This document shows, one piece after another, positions 19,409 through 32,159 of a stretch of 64,000 nt of DNA. Both the position numbers and the translations under genes were made by a program. A model generated the notes under the pieces. That model was not told where the DNA came from and did not search any database. It saw only the letters and a list, made by a program, of their open reading frames with translations. Source of the DNA: Scilla litardierei (taxonomy: Eukaryota > Streptophyta > Magnoliopsida > Asparagales > Asparagaceae); contig CM061142.1 in the NCBI GenBank assembly GCA_030789695.1, forward strand, positions 145,051,637 to 145,115,636, in the 5' to 3' direction. Each line of letters opens with the position of its first letter. The first letter of the stretch is position 1.

Positions 19409-22400
19409 ACTTGGCTTCCAAAAGGCTAATCCCCTTGGACCCAACAAACATTGGGTACCATAAGCTTATGGTATAGTATATAGGTACCCAAGAGAAAGAA
19501 GAAGAGTAATAAATGTCTTATTAGCTCTAAAGGGAAAGGATGGATTCTTGATAGTGGTTGCTCCAAACACATGACGGGAGAACCCTCGTTGCTATCCGAA
19601 GTGATTAGTATCAAGGATGGTGCAACGGTCACTTTTGGAGGTAATCAAAAGGGAACCATCATTGGAGTAGGTATCGTTGGTAATCCATCAAAACCCTTAA
19701 TTACTAATTTTTTTCTAGTTAGTGGTTTGTGTCACAATCTCATTTCCATTAGTCAACTTTGTGACAAAGGTTACAAGGTTAACTTTGGAGAAGGATTGTG
19801 TACAATTGTTGATTGTGATTCAAATGTTTTATTTTCCAGTATTAGGCGTAAAAATATTTATTATTTGAGCTTGCCTAAAACTGTAGAACATTGCTTAGTT
19901 GCTAACACAAGTGAACAACTATTATGGCATCACCGTTTTGGTCATGTTCACTTCAAGCACTTATATAAGTTAGCTAATCATGATCTAGTCAAAGGTTTTC
20001 CTAAGTTTGCTTTTAATAAGAAAAACTTTTGTGATTCATGTCAAAGAGGTAAACTAAGTAAATCTTCATTTAAGCTTAAAGAAGGGATTACTTCTATGAG
20101 GCCCCTAGAACTTCTTCATCTAGATTTATTTGGGCCAACAAGAACCGATTCTTTAGGTAATGCTCATTATGGATTAGTCGTCGTCGACGACTTTTCTAGA
20201 TTTACTTGGGTTTCATTCTTAACTAATAAGAATGAAGCTCATGAAGAGTTTACCAAATTTGCAAAGAAGATTCAGAATCTTTTAGGATCCACCATTATCA
20301 CTATTCGTGGTGATCATGGAGGAGAATTTGAGAATGAGTCTTTTACTAAGTTTTGTGATGACTCCGGGATAACTCATAACTTTTCCTTTCCTCATGCACC
20401 ACCATAAAATGGGGTTGTAGAAAGAAAGAATAGGACTCGTATTGAGTGTGCTCGCACTATGCTCCATGATAGTCATTTAGGGCTACAATTTTGGGCAGAA
20501 GCGGTGCACACGGCATGTTATGTGCTCAATAGGATCCTAGTGAGACCCCGAACGAACAAAACTTGTTTTGAGTTGTTTTATAATAAAAAGCCTCAAGTTA
20601 AATATTTTCGTGTTTTTGGTTCAAAATGTTTTATAAAGAACACATTTTGTTATTTAGACAAATTTGAGCCAAGATCCGATGAAGGAATTTTTGTTGGATA
20701 TTCCATACGTAACAAAGCCTACCGGATATACAACAAAACTTCTTCAACGATTGAGGAATCACTTCACGTATCTTTTTATGAAGATTTTTATTTTCCTCAT
20801 GTTGATGATGATAATGTAGATATTCTTTGTGATTCTCTTAATAATGTTAAGATTAATGATTCTATTGTTGAGACTAACACTTCTAACGAAATTGGTGAAG
20901 TTGTTCCTAGTGATATAGGTATACCCAAAGCTTATCCGACAGTTCGTAACCATCCCCATAACCAAATAATTGGAGATATTTGTGTAGGTGTTCGAACGAG
21001 GTCGAGAATAGAAGAATTCTCTCATTGCGCATTTGTATCTACCATTGAGCCAAAGAACATCCAAGAAGCTTGTGAGGATATCTCTTGGACAGTGGCAATG
21101 GAAGAAGAACCAATGCAATTCGAGAGAAACGAAGTTTGGGAACTCATACCTCTTCCAAGTGGTCACCAAGTCATTGGGACCAAATGGATCTTCAAGAACA
21201 AGACGGATGAAAATGAGGTAATCACACAGAACAAAGCAAGGTTAGTAGCTCAAGGCTACCTGTAAGAGGAAGGTATTGATTTTGAAGAATCTTTTGCCCC
21301 CGTAGCTAGATTAGAAGCTATTAGGTTGCTTTTATCTTTTGCATTCCATAAGAATTTTAAACTATTTCAAATGGATGTTAAAAGTGCATTTTTAAATGGG
21401 TTTGTCAATGAAGAAGTTTATGTTTCTCAACCTCCCGGTTTTATTCATGAAAAATTTCCAAACCATGTTTTCAAACTTAAGAAAGCGTTGTATGGGTTGA
21501 GACAAGCTCCTAGAGCTTGGTATGATCGACTTAAGACCTTTCTTTGGAATTTAGGTTTTAAAATGGGAGAAGTTGATTCTACACTCTTCATTAAAGATTA
21601 TGAAAATGACATTCTTTTGATTCAAGTTTATGTAGACGATATTATTTTCGGTTCTACTAACTTTAATCTTTGTCAAGAATTTTCCAAGTCTATGAAGGAT
21701 GAGTTTGAGATGAGCCACATGGGAGAGCTCACCTACTTCCTTAGATTGCAAATTCAAAAAATGGAGAATGGCACATTCATACATCAGACAAAGTACACAG
21801 GGGAGCTTATTAAGAGATTCGGGATGGAATCGTCTTCGAGCAAAAGGACTCCCATGAGTACTACTACTCATCTACACAAGGATGAAAGCGGAAAAGATGT
21901 AGACGTTCGTCTATATCGAGGTATAATCGGTAGCTTACTTTACTTAACCGCTAGTAGGCCCGATATAATGTTTTCCGTATGCCTATGTGCTAGATATCAA
22001 GCTAGACCTAAGGAGTCACACTTGATTGTGGTTAAACGAATATTTCGTTATCTCAATCAATCTCTAGATTATGGGTTACTTTACCCTAAATCTAGCACAT
22101 ATGAGTTAATCTCATATAGTGATGCCGACTTTGCCGGATGCAAGTCCGACAGGAAAAGTACTAGTGGCACCTGCCATTTTCTAGGAAATTCCTTAGTTTC
22201 TTGGTTTTCTAAGAAACAGAATTCGGTGTCATTGTCCACGACTGAAGCGGATTATATTACCGCGGGTCTTGCATGTGCACAAGTTCTTTGGATGAGACAC
22301 ACTCTTAGTGACTATGGTGTCAATTGTGATACTTGCCCTATCATGGTTGATAATTAAAGTGCTATTTGTCTTTTCAAGAATACGGTACACCACTCCCATA

Positions 22401-22579
22401 CCAAACACTTAGATGTGAGACACCATTTCATAAATGATCATGTAGCTAAGAAGGACATCATCTTAGAGTACATTGAAACCCAAAAACAAATTGCTGATAT
22501 CTTCACTAAACCTCTTAAAGAAGATTCAATTGTGAGGTTGCGTGGAGAATTGGGAATTATGGGTGAATCTGAAATCTAG
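19409..22579 (+). pseudogene. pol: A pol (broken by stops only)
   Basis: Continues the gag frame without a single frameshift to TAG at 22577. Order: aspartic protease (WILDSGCSKHMTG, DSG at 19550-19558), integrase zinc region (HHRFGHVHF to CDSCQRGK), catalytic Asp in LLHLDLFGP and GDHGGEFE and Glu in VVERKNRT, reverse transcriptase ([21 protein letters not shown] near 21630), RNase H (SDADFAG, STTEADY) and a conserved tail (DIFTKPLKED). Stops at 19427, 19481, 20405 (between the last two integrase catalytic residues), 21263 (start of RT) and 22355 (RNase H). Gag and pol in a single frame are normal for copia elements. Confidence 0.93.
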
Positions 22580-22655
22580 AAGCTCAATCATTCATGTTAT
22601 AACTCTTTTGAGCTCATATCATTTTGTTGCCTATCTTCATGTGCTTTATTATATA
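22580..22655 (+). other. A sequence between pol and Helitron
   Basis: Short non-coding stretch; the Helitron follows between the host bases A (22655) and T (37734). Confidence 0.7.
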
Positions 22656-22666
22656 CTAGTCATAAC

Positions 22667-22684
22667 CCGTGCCCGCGGGCACGG
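22667..22684 (-). terminator. Helitron 3' terminal hairpin
   Basis: CCGTGCCCGCGGGCACGG, a perfect palindrome, seven bases from the terminal CTAG. In Helitrons this hairpin marks the replication end of the transposon; it is not a transcription terminator as such. Confidence 0.88.
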
Positions 22685-22734
22685 TTCATTTAAGATTTTC
22701 TCCGCGAAATATTTGTTCCCAAACATTATTTACA

Positions 22735-23330
22735 CAGTCAAATTTGTGCTGAACAACAAATTCGGCGTAGAACAATAAATTCGGCGAGGGCGTCCTTGTG
22801 TTGGAACAATAAATTAGCATAAAAAATTTAGCGGGGCGCCTTCGGCGCGGGGCGCTATTCTCATCTTGTTGCCTCATGCTTCAAAGAGACTGTGGGCCCT
22901 GCGTTAAGGGAGTGAGCATTCGATCCACAGAATCATTCTATCTGCCGCATTAAGTGTAAGATAAAGTTTTTCTCCCCTCGAAATATTTGTTCTGCAAAAA
23001 ATTATTTCCACAGCCGAAATTGCGCGGAATAAAAAATTAGCGTAAAAATATTTAGCGACACAGGCGCCTTTGGTGCAGAACAAAAAATTTGACGCGGATG
23101 CATTCGACACGGAATAACAAATCAGCGTAAAAAATCGGTGCATTTGCCTTTGGCGCAGAACAAAAAATTCGACGCGCAGAACAAAAAATTAGCGTAAAAA
23201 ATTGTGCGGGTGCCTTCTCCGTGGGAAACTATTCTCATATTGTTGCTCCATGCGACGAAGAGACGGTGGGCCCCGCGTTGAGGGACAGATCATTCGATCT
23301 GCTGCAGCATTCGATCTGTAGCATTAAGTG
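22735..23330. repeat. Helitron 3' subterminal repeats
   Basis: Degenerate repeats of GAACAAAAAATTCG and AATTAGCGTAAAAAAT with GCGCCTTCGGCGC-like blocks. A segment ending TTCGATC(T/C)G appears twice (about 22826-22928 and 23205-23310). No gene is seen. Confidence 0.65.
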
Positions 23331-23483
23331 CACGTAAAGTTTTTTTCCCAAATGCATTAATTGTGTGCACTCTACTATTCCCTAGAAACTTTCATTCTCC
23401 ATAAAGTTTCATTTCCCCATAGACTTTCATTTTCCTAGAAAGGTTTTCCGTCCAAAATCTCATCTCAACCATTCAGTCCTCAA

Positions 23484-23560
23484 GATTAAATCCAAGCCGT
23501 CTTTCATCAACCTGTTTGTCCTAGTCAGCTTGTCCTAGTCAGCCCTAGAATTCAAAAACA
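23484..23560. repeat. Copy of Helitron 5' subterminal sequence
   Basis: The block containing AGATTAAAT, GCCGTCTTT and two TGTCCTAGTCAGC units matches 37638-37712 near the other end of the Helitron, in the same orientation, with few mismatches. It may be a remnant of an older, shorter Helitron's 5' end. Confidence 0.65.
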
Positions 23561-23934
23561 GTTGTGTATCAACTCTGCGATTTTCCCTACGAATGTATTA
23601 TTTTTCAGTAAACAAACGAAATTAATTTTAGTAACCTCATGGGAACAAAGGTTCTACATTCCAGATGCAGGTTATGCATCAACTCTGCAATTAGGAGTTA
23701 ACAGGAAATGGAGCTATATTCCAGAATTTATTTACTTGTGCTTTTGCAGAATGTTCGGAAGTATCATCTTTATTATTATTATTTTTTAAAATAGAAATCC
23801 TCGAGTCATATGTTCTCTTTCGTATTTATTCTTTTGAAATGAAAGAACCTTTTAATGGATAAACCCAGAATACTATCATGGAATCTTGTATATACTTCTA
23901 CTGCTGGCATATATTTAAGTGTTCTGGAATCTAA

Positions 23935-24428
23935 GATGCAACAAAAAATCCAATTCCGACTAAATAAAAAAATTTGAAGATACAACCTTTGAAATATCAC
24001 ATAACTTAGGTATGCCAAAGCCAAATATCCAAAAAATTAAAAGAGAGAAACTCAACACGACATGAATTATTCATTTGTTTTATACATTCACTCATTCATC
24101 TTTGAAAGATTTCCTGCCAATAACACATAGATGGAGTAATAAGACATGGAATAATAAATATTTGATATCTCACTCACTGAAGATGCAACAAATCATCCAA
24201 TACCGACTAACTAAAAAAATTTGAAGGTACAACCTTTGAAATATCACATAATTTAGGTATGCCAAAGCCAACTATCCAAAGAATTAAAAGAGAGAAACTC
24301 AACACGGCATGAATTATTCATTTGTTTTATACATTCACTAATTCATCTTTGAAAGATTTCCTGCCAATAACACATAGATGGAGTAATAAGACGTGAAATA
24401 ATAAATATTTGATATCTCTCTCACTGAA
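23935..24428. repeat. 247-base tandem duplication in Helitron
   Basis: Two adjacent units (23935-24181 and 24182-24428) start GATGCAACAAA and run through CAACCTTTGAAATATCACATAA to the CACTGAAGA junction, with a few percent divergence. Also present in B (about 56933-57422). Confidence 0.85.
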
Positions 24429-26049
24429 GAACAATGGTTCAAGAACATTTGAGGTTGCCATCTTGTGTTTTCCAGTTGTTGTAGCAATGGCTTTCTTCCT
24501 TGTGACCAAGGTGCCTAACAGAACATAGAGGTAGGTCACATCACTTGTTGCAAAAGAACATGTACAGCTTCTTATAGGATGTCGCCGAGCATTTTAACTC
24601 ACATGCAGGTCCACATTTTGCGCTGCATCAAGAACACAATAAGCAATTGTGTCAGGTTTTATTTTTGATTTCACATAGCATTATCTATGTTATCTACTTG
24701 TAAGCTAGTAATAAGAAGTATTGCAAACATATGGTCAGTGCGAAGGAGTCCCTCTCCACCGGCCTAAAGACAGTGAAGACTTCTTCCATACACAGGAACT
24801 CTCACATTTTCCAGCCTTCAGGACATGCAGATAGCAATATATAGATATACACATAGTAGAAACTCAAGCCTCAAATTCTAATGCAAAATAGCACTCATAT
24901 CTTAAAATCTCTTTTTATTAATTCATGAATTCCAGTAATTTAATTTATACAGGATGATGACTTACATATGATTTCTGGGATATGCTGGTGTTGTGCCATG
25001 CTTTGTGAATCCTCTGCCATTTGCAACCTTTGATCTCGCGCTCGAGCTGGATATGTCACCCAAGCCTACATACACGGGATGATCTCAGTAATTTAATTTA
25101 TAAAGGATGCTGACTTACATGGGGATTAATCAAATTTACATATACCTCAAACATTGCATGTTTGTAAGTATGTGTATGAATCATATTTACATCAAAGAAC
25201 ACATACATGCTTAATTTAACATTGAACTAAAACATTACATGTCTCCCATCCTGTATAATGAGAAGTATGCGGGTTCAAGTTCAGATTGAACTAAAACACC
25301 CTTATCTAACTTGCATATACCACAAAGAACACATACTTATATATTGTTCTCAATCTAAAACATTGAACTAAAGCTTACAGATAAAAACATTACATGTCTA
25401 TGAATCATATTTATGTCTGTAAGTTCAAATTTTAGTTCAATTTTTTAGTCCAAATTGCATGTTCAAATTTAAATTTAACATCATGTATTATGCATAATGT
25501 GTATTAATCAAATTTAACATATACCTCAAACATTGAATATCTGTAAGTATGTGTTTTATTTAATAACACACTTCCCACAAAGAGCAATGTGCACCCAAGC
25601 AAACACCTTGCATCCAAGCAAATAATATTTACACATCAAGGAAGACCACATTTTAGTTCTCTAAATAATCTTGTATTCTCACAAAAGAACAAAGAATCAA
25701 TACTGAAGAATTGAGCTTCATTCAGTTATCCAGTTAGAACTACGCGAAAGAGAACTTGGTAAATTTTAATTGAAAAATCTTGTCCTAGATGTATATATAC
25801 ATGAAACTGCATATGGAATCAAGAATTTTTGGGATGATTCCCACCGAGCAAGCCGATGATTTACTACGATATGATAAGCTCTTTTCCTGCATAAATTCCT
25901 AACACACACTGCATATAGTCCTAACACACAATGCAAAATTAAAATGCAAGGATACATCTTTTCCTGCCACTAACTGTACTACCATCCATCCTTGTTACCT
26001 TCGCACAACAAAGACTCCAATAAATTCTAAGTCCATCCATCCGTGTTAC
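24429..26049 (-). other. Helitron interior, intron-like, with one exon-like block
   Basis: A/T-rich sequence with many TACAT/AACATT words and little coding potential. One block (24966-25065, minus strand) is flanked by TGTAG and GTAAG, good acceptor and donor sites, and reads openly through GLGDISSSSARSKVANGRG. This suggests a captured exon of about 100 bases. The family is not recognised. Confidence 0.45.
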
Positions 26050-26366
26050 CTTTGCATTACAAATTCCTCTATAATCTGCTCTAATCTTTCACTGGATCCA
26101 CTAAATTCAAAGTTATGTTCTCCAGTTATTTCTAAAAGAATATGGAATTCAGTAATGAAACTAAAATAGGAGAATATTTCTGATAATTTAACACATACAA
26201 AAACAAAACCATCGCATTTATGAATCATAATCTTGTATTTCAGCATTCCTTCAGATAACATGGATGCAGAAAAAATGAGGCCATCATTATTCCCAAATAC
26301 ATCATATAATATACCACAAAATCCATTCCATAAGAACAGAACTTGTGAGCTAAATTCCATAAGAAC
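26050..26366 (-). pseudogene. Captured exon-like ORF in Helitron
   Basis: About 105 codons are open on the minus strand, from MEFSSQVLFLWNG to LEQIIEEFVMQ, followed directly by GTAAC, a plausible splice donor at 26048-26049. The peptide is hydrophobic/aromatic with no motif I can name. The same frame is unbroken in B (59045-59361), but A and B are recent copies, so this is not independent evidence of selection. Best read as an exon of a host gene captured by the Helitron. Confidence 0.4.
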
Positions 26367-26470
26367 AGAAATTGACAATCAAATTAATGATTAATTGAAC
26401 AAAAAAGCTCTAGATAATACGTAGGTCTTGATGGCAAAATCCTTGAAAGGGAGTAGATATATAAATATAT

Positions 26471-27686
26471 TGAAGGGTTTTCTGGGACCCTTAGGGCACA
26501 AAAACTCTAGTCCCGTCCTAAGTCGGACGGAACATAGACAGAAATGCAGCTGAAAAATTTTATGTTAATCTAATTAACATGCAACCCTAAGGAACCAGAC
26601 CCTATTAGCCAGGAACTCTGCCAACTTGGGGTGAATCTGACCACCCCAAGAGGGATCTAACTACTGCGAATAATTAAATGAAAAGCTTAAACACATACCC
26701 GGAATCTCAGCCCTGGGGCAGGCGAGATGTTCCGCACCGTCTTCCGAGCTGCTCCCGTCTCACGCCGAGCCGCTCCTTGAACTGCTCCCCGAACTGCTCC
26801 TCGAACCGCTCCGCATCCCGAGGCGATCAATCACATGTCGCCGAGCCAACCACGCGCCGAAGAAAGTTTCACGCGAGTGAAACCTCCGCCTAGATTTCGG
26901 ATCTGAATCCGAACTCCTTTGCGGCTTTGCTAGAGCCCTCAGGAGCAAGGCAGAAATTTATAGGGAGAGGAGAAATATTAATTTAGCTTAGATCCGAGCG
27001 TGCTCCAACATTTACGAGAGCCGCTCAGATCTAGAGCTTGGGACGAGTTTAGAGGAAGGGGGCAGACCCCTATTTATATAGGCGGCTAACCCATCCCCTC
27101 TACTCAATTTCCGATGTGGGACTAAAGTTGGAGTTAATTAATTCAATTTAGTTTGCCTTTCACAAAGGCTAAACTTCTGTGAATTTTAACTCCCTCACCG
27201 TTGAACTTCATGATTGATACAACCTATCAATACGAAGGGCGTTCAATGGTGAACGCATAGGAAAAAACCGTTCGTCAATCGGAGTTCGTTTGACCCTCCA
27301 ATTGATCACTCAAAGTTTAGCCCACGGCTAGTTTTTCGCAAAAACCGAGCCGTCAAAAATCCTGGGTTTTAAAAAACCCTAACCAGAAAATTCGGGCTTG
27401 GTGGGCCTCCATTTTCGCAGGTTTCAGTCCAACAGTTTGGGCTGACTTGTTTTGGCTATAACTTGTGCATTTGGACTCCGTTTTTGACGCGGTTTGAACC
27501 TGCGTTTAGAGCGGGACGATCCCGTCATCTAGGTAACCTTTTCAACCCGTTTATTTAATTAAATATAGTCTTAAACAATTTAAGACACATTTAATCTCTT
27601 TTGCATCATATGCAAATTAGTCCCTATCTAGGCTTAAATTTTCATTAGCATCAAATACAAATGATCCGAGGGCATATTCCTCTACA
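26471..27686 (-). repeat. D 3' LTR
   Basis: On the minus strand starts TGTAGAGGAATATGCC and ends CCCTTCA. TATATAAATA (complement at 27071-27080). It sits downstream of the outer PPT. Confidence 0.95.
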
Positions 27687-27700
27687 TCTCCCACTTGCAC
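27687..27700 (-). other. D outer polypurine tract
   Basis: GTGCAAGTGGGAGA on the minus strand, directly before the 3' LTR. Confidence 0.85.
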
Positions 27701-28827
27701 TCAGGATCATTTATCCCGAATGCAGGAGATGATTGCAAACATCTTTTGCAATATTTTATCCCTTGCATCAAATGCAAATTATTCTCCCTAACTAATTTCT
27801 ACCTATTACTAGACGAAGATCGCACTCTGTGTGAGACCCTACAGCCTGACCCTTACAACAGGTTGGGCTCGAAGCCCTATACGGCAGTGACCATGAGCAG
27901 TGGTTGCCGTCCCTGCTTCAGGAATCATCATTATGTGGTTAACTCATTGACATGAGTATTGTCGGGACCACCCTGACTGTTTCCGTGATGAATTCCGCAG
28001 TTATAGTCTTTTCGTCTAAACTATGTCGTGTAAGTCAAGTCTAGGGTATGGTCAAACTGTCAACCCCAATAACTTGACTCCGGTTAGTTTCTATCGATCT
28101 TTTAGTAAAAAAATGTTGGACTTCTTCCAACATACTCTGGCCAGAGTTTTTACTAAAGACCGAACTAACCCTACGACACTAACTCCCATTGACCGGGAGA
28201 GACGAATCCTCTCTTGGTCATTACTCTCCTCATACGCTTCAAGTGTCACCCAATCAAAAACCTTTCGACAGGCCTTGCCTCGAAGCTAGGTCATTTGATC
28301 TAAGTGGCACCGTTCACGCACAGGTTCGTCAGAATGACCTCAAGTCAAAAGATCAACTAGCCTATCATCACTCAGAGTCAGCATTGACAGATTGGTCAAT
28401 ATAACCATATGATAACTCTTGTGGATCGTTCAGTGAACTCATTCTCTAATGAGCACCTGTGTCTCATCTACGACTTCGCCAAGTCAAGCGATCATGAGAT
28501 CATCGCCACCGCTAAACGGTGAAGACTAAGACACAATGGTCTATCCGATGTTTCGATATCCTTGTCTCGAAACATCTACGACCACGAACCCTTTTACACT
28601 TATGCTACAGACGGTCAAACATTTCTCCATGATCGAGATACTCATCTCGATACCTGTTTGACCTTGCATAAAGTCTCAGGACTTTACCTAAGTTAATGTC
28701 TAATGTTAACTACATTATAAAATAACTTAGATAAATTATTACCAAACAGCTTACTGTTATTTCGAACAAGATGTTTGTGCTATTCACACATGAAGATAGA
28801 TAGCCTCGAGGGTATCATCTCTCAACA
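27701..28827 (-). repeat. Inner LTR-like segment of D
   Basis: On the minus strand it starts TGTTGAGAGATGATACCC directly after a second PPT (28828-28841) and runs 1127 bases to the outer PPT without a recognisable LTR end. It contains long inverted stretches (for example TATCGAGATGAGTATCTCGAT near 28635). Best read as the truncated 3' LTR of an inner element captured within D. No gene is seen. Confidence 0.5.
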
Positions 28828-28841
28828 TCTCCCACTTGCAC
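28828..28841 (-). other. D inner polypurine tract
   Basis: The same GTGCAAGTGGGAGA as the outer tract, preceded by similar sequence (CCGGGATAAATG), 1141 bases away. It follows the pol tail relic, so it is the tract expected for the original coding element. Confidence 0.75.
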
Positions 28842-28879
28842 CCAGGCCCATTTATCCCGGTATCTTATAGCGTTTTTAC

Positions 28880-28940
28880 ACATAAGTTTTCTCGACTTCA
28901 TGTGGTAGAGCCTTCGTGAGTGGATCTGCTAAAACCGTCT
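28880..28940 (-). pseudogene. pol: Copia pol C-terminal relic in D
   Basis: The minus strand reads LADPLTKALPHEVEKTYV then stop, the highly conserved end of copia RNase H (ADPLTK-LP motif). It lies 40-100 bases before the inner PPT, as in intact copia elements. Upstream sequence is too degraded or unrelated to give further domains. Confidence 0.7.
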
Positions 28941-28941
28941 A

Positions 28942-30580
28942 CACTATAGACTCAAGGGGTTTTTATGTTCATGTTAGACCAACCATTTGAATCTCATTCA
29001 AATAATTCACTTGGTCTATCGGAATCTGTAATATTTAATATACATGGATCTTATCCAGCTCATCGTACATTACGATAATAATTTAAATTTGTTAATGGTC
29101 ATTTCAAATGGCTCATATCTATTTCTGATAAAGTATCAAACTCTTTGATTACTTAATCAAATTATATGTTCCATCTCTTTGATGCCTTGCATGTAATTTA
29201 TATGCTCCCACTGACCTTGAAAACTCTCTGGCTAATTCATATAAGTTGGTCCCTCTAAATCATATTTAGAAAGACGAACTTATAAGTGAATGCTCCAATT
29301 TTCATGGTCAACATGAGCGTTTTACATCAGATTTGGTCCGAGTAGATCTGTACACATCTGTTGGCGAGACGATTTCAACTAATCCGTTTTAAAGAAATTA
29401 GGGTGAAAACCGTTTTTGATCAACAAGATTGTACTTTACTATTCTCTTTCTGCACCAATCTTTCAACTTAAAGATTTACTTGCAGAAAGTGAGGAAACAT
29501 TTTCCTTGGGTACGTAAACTAAATTCTCAAATTTATTTACGCACACGGACCTATTTTGATTGCATCAAGTTTTAAATCGGAGTTACTACTCCGAATTTCA
29601 TCCCGGAAGTTGACTAAGTCATCATCAGTTATGATGTCTAACTCGACAATTCATCTCACGAAATTCGAGTAATTATACAACTTCTTTAATGATTGATTTA
29701 ATGAATATCTTATTGACAATGTCCTCATAGGACATTATCAAAACCTAGGCATTACGATCTGGGACTTAACCCAGAGAGAGGACTTAACTCAGAGTCACTT
29801 ACTATGTATCGCACCAAGTCTCAATAAGTGTGATTCATACATTTTAACACACGGATGTGTTAGAAAATCACATTTTCTTTTAGTTTCGCAAGATTTTATG
29901 TAGCTAAGTATTTGACCATTCGATCTAATCGAATCAATTTAAATACTTTAGTCATTTCGTTCTTTATTTTATCAGACTTGTGTTTCATCAAGAACACGTG
30001 TCTTAATAAAATATACGAATAACTTGATTTGGTTAATCTAGACTCGGGTTCATCAGTATGTACCAGACTGAGTTCGACAACTCATTCTCCCTATGTCTTA
30101 CAGATGGGTTTCGGCCATTCTATCTAAGAGGATAAGACTCACAAGTGTCCACAGACTTCATAATACGAGAGGTCAGACCCCTCTTTATGTGACTTGTGAA
30201 GCTTAGTCTCTCGATACGGCCTAGTCTATTTTTCCATACAAGTTTGCTACTATCTTGTGTATATATATATTAACATTTAATATATATTTTATCGTTATAC
30301 ATAAATTACTAACGCAAAACATTGTTTCAGAAGCGAGGTGACGACATTCGTCAAATTGTGTTAGACGTCTTTTGTATAACAATAATTATAAAATCGTGAC
30401 ATCAAAATATGTCACATTTTCATTTCCTCTTACTTATGCCTTTACTAATGATAAATTAAACTATTAAACTCGATTGACTTTCCCGGAGTGCCTTCTTCCT
30501 TTTCTAAATCACATTTAGATATTTAAATAGCCCAACATAAATAAATGGCTACACAAGCGTCTCATGTATCCAAACGCCTG
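28942..30580 (-). other. D interior, no gene seen
   Basis: Presumably degraded or replaced pol region. Stops occur in all frames, with no retained domain that I can name. Short inverted repeats are common. Confidence 0.5.
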
Positions 30581-31492
30581 AGAGTTGCAATCTTGAGTGT
30601 AGCTCAAGAAGTTGCTTGTCTCAAGATCCGGTTGGGATACATAGCCTTGCATCGCTCATGCACTCGTATTCGACTCAAACAATTTGATCGAATTCTTGAA
30701 CTTTGCGGGTCAAAATTGTTTGTCCATACAACCTTGAGGGTAGCTCGACAAGTTGTAGGGAGAAACATACTTCGAATATCCTATATGTTCAAGCTGCCTC
30801 ATATAGAGACGAGTGACATATTGCGTGAATTTATTTGTTGGACCCAGAACTTAATGAAATCATATTTCTTAAGTCTGTTCTTTAGAAGGTCATTTTAATG
30901 TCAACGAGAATATAGTTTTGATTCTATCAATTAGAATTTAACTTGATATTCAATTAATCAACCTATTTGACCAATTAACTAATTCAATTAAAATTTATAT
31001 TTTGATTCCTTCGGTAAACATAGTCTTGCCCTAGTTTAGCATAAGTTCAATATTAAATATAGGTAGAATGGCTTTTATCTATCTATATCCTCCCACTATT
31101 TTTACGATCGTTTCAAAGCTTAATAACGAACGATTTAATCGAATTAAAATTTAGTGAAAGAGGGATCCAATCATCCTGAACCTCACAACCTTGAGGAGAC
31201 TCAACAAGTTGATTGGTTCCATGATTGGTAGACTAACTCTTAGTCAATCACATCACATGTGACTCCCTATCGTTTTTTTACCCACAGTCACTTATGATCT
31301 TGAGGAGACTCAACAAATCATAATGATTGGTCTAGTCAGACCCTTGATTTCGTGTCCAGATTTGACTTAGATCGATGCTCGAGGAGACCCGACGTATCGA
31401 TTTGGGTTAAGTCTAGACTACATCACATGTATATTGGAGTTTGTTCCTTAAAGATAAACATGTCATAGCTTAAGGAGACTCAACAACTATAA
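30581..31492. repeat. Hairpin family with constant core in D
   Basis: Six hairpins share a core CTTGAG-(GAGA or similar)-CTCAA-CAA, while their outer stems differ yet pair. GCAA/TTGC (30587-30615), ACAAC/GTTGT (30728-30756), CAAC/GTTG (31188-31213), TTATGAT/ATCATAA (31292-31323), ATCGAT/ATCGAT (31371-31401), ATAG/CTAT (31465-31490). In the fifth, a T-A pair of the core has become C-G on both sides. No coding explanation found. Confidence 0.75.
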
Positions 31493-32159
31493 TTGTCTTC
31501 TTTGAGTTACCACGCTCCAAAATCAAGGAGGGATACGGATTAATCTTTAATAAGATTTATAACGCATTGACTAGATATAGTCCATGGTGTCATACAATCA
31601 TGATTCGCGACATTGCGGTCCCGCGGAACACAGCCAGGGAATTAACTAAGCCAGGATCACTACCCCTTAGACTAGTAAGGGTTGATCCAGAACTCTTAGC
31701 CAAGCACATTGACTGGATCATGGTCCATTGAATGAAGCTTGTCATTTTTGTATGTGTGCCATAGACTAAACAGCTTTTATTAATAACTAATTAATCCTAT
31801 CAACTAGTTGCATCCTTAAATTCAAAATTTTAGGATTTGTTTAATAACTTTTATTAAGTCCTTATCAACTATAAGGTTCACGTGCTATCCTAATCATTAT
31901 TAGGATTTTAATAAATTTATTAACCAACGCTAAAAGCGAAGTCCTTTAATGATTTAATAATAACAATTAAAATTAAAAATTCATTAAAAGGACTACCCTA
32001 ATCAGGAATTAGGTCTTGAAGTATTGTTAATGTTTTATTAAAACATAGCATGTCATTAAAATTCAATTAGTAAATTTTAATCATTACTTAATGGCTAACC
32101 TAAATGGTTGTCTTGTGTTATCAAATAAGGGACAAGAAGACATAGCCATTAAAATTTAC
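31493..32159 (-). other. D interior, no gene seen
   Basis: A/T-rich, non-coding; contains TTAATTAA-like words and no domain. Confidence 0.5.

Noticed and set aside
22836..22860. GCGCCTTCGGCGC palindrome as a transcription terminator
   Set aside because: Part of the Helitron 3' subterminal GC repeats in a plant genome. Rho-independent terminator logic does not apply.
30545..30898. 117-codon plus-strand ORF in element D
   Set aside because: It is antisense to D and spans two of the repeated hairpins. No domain is seen.
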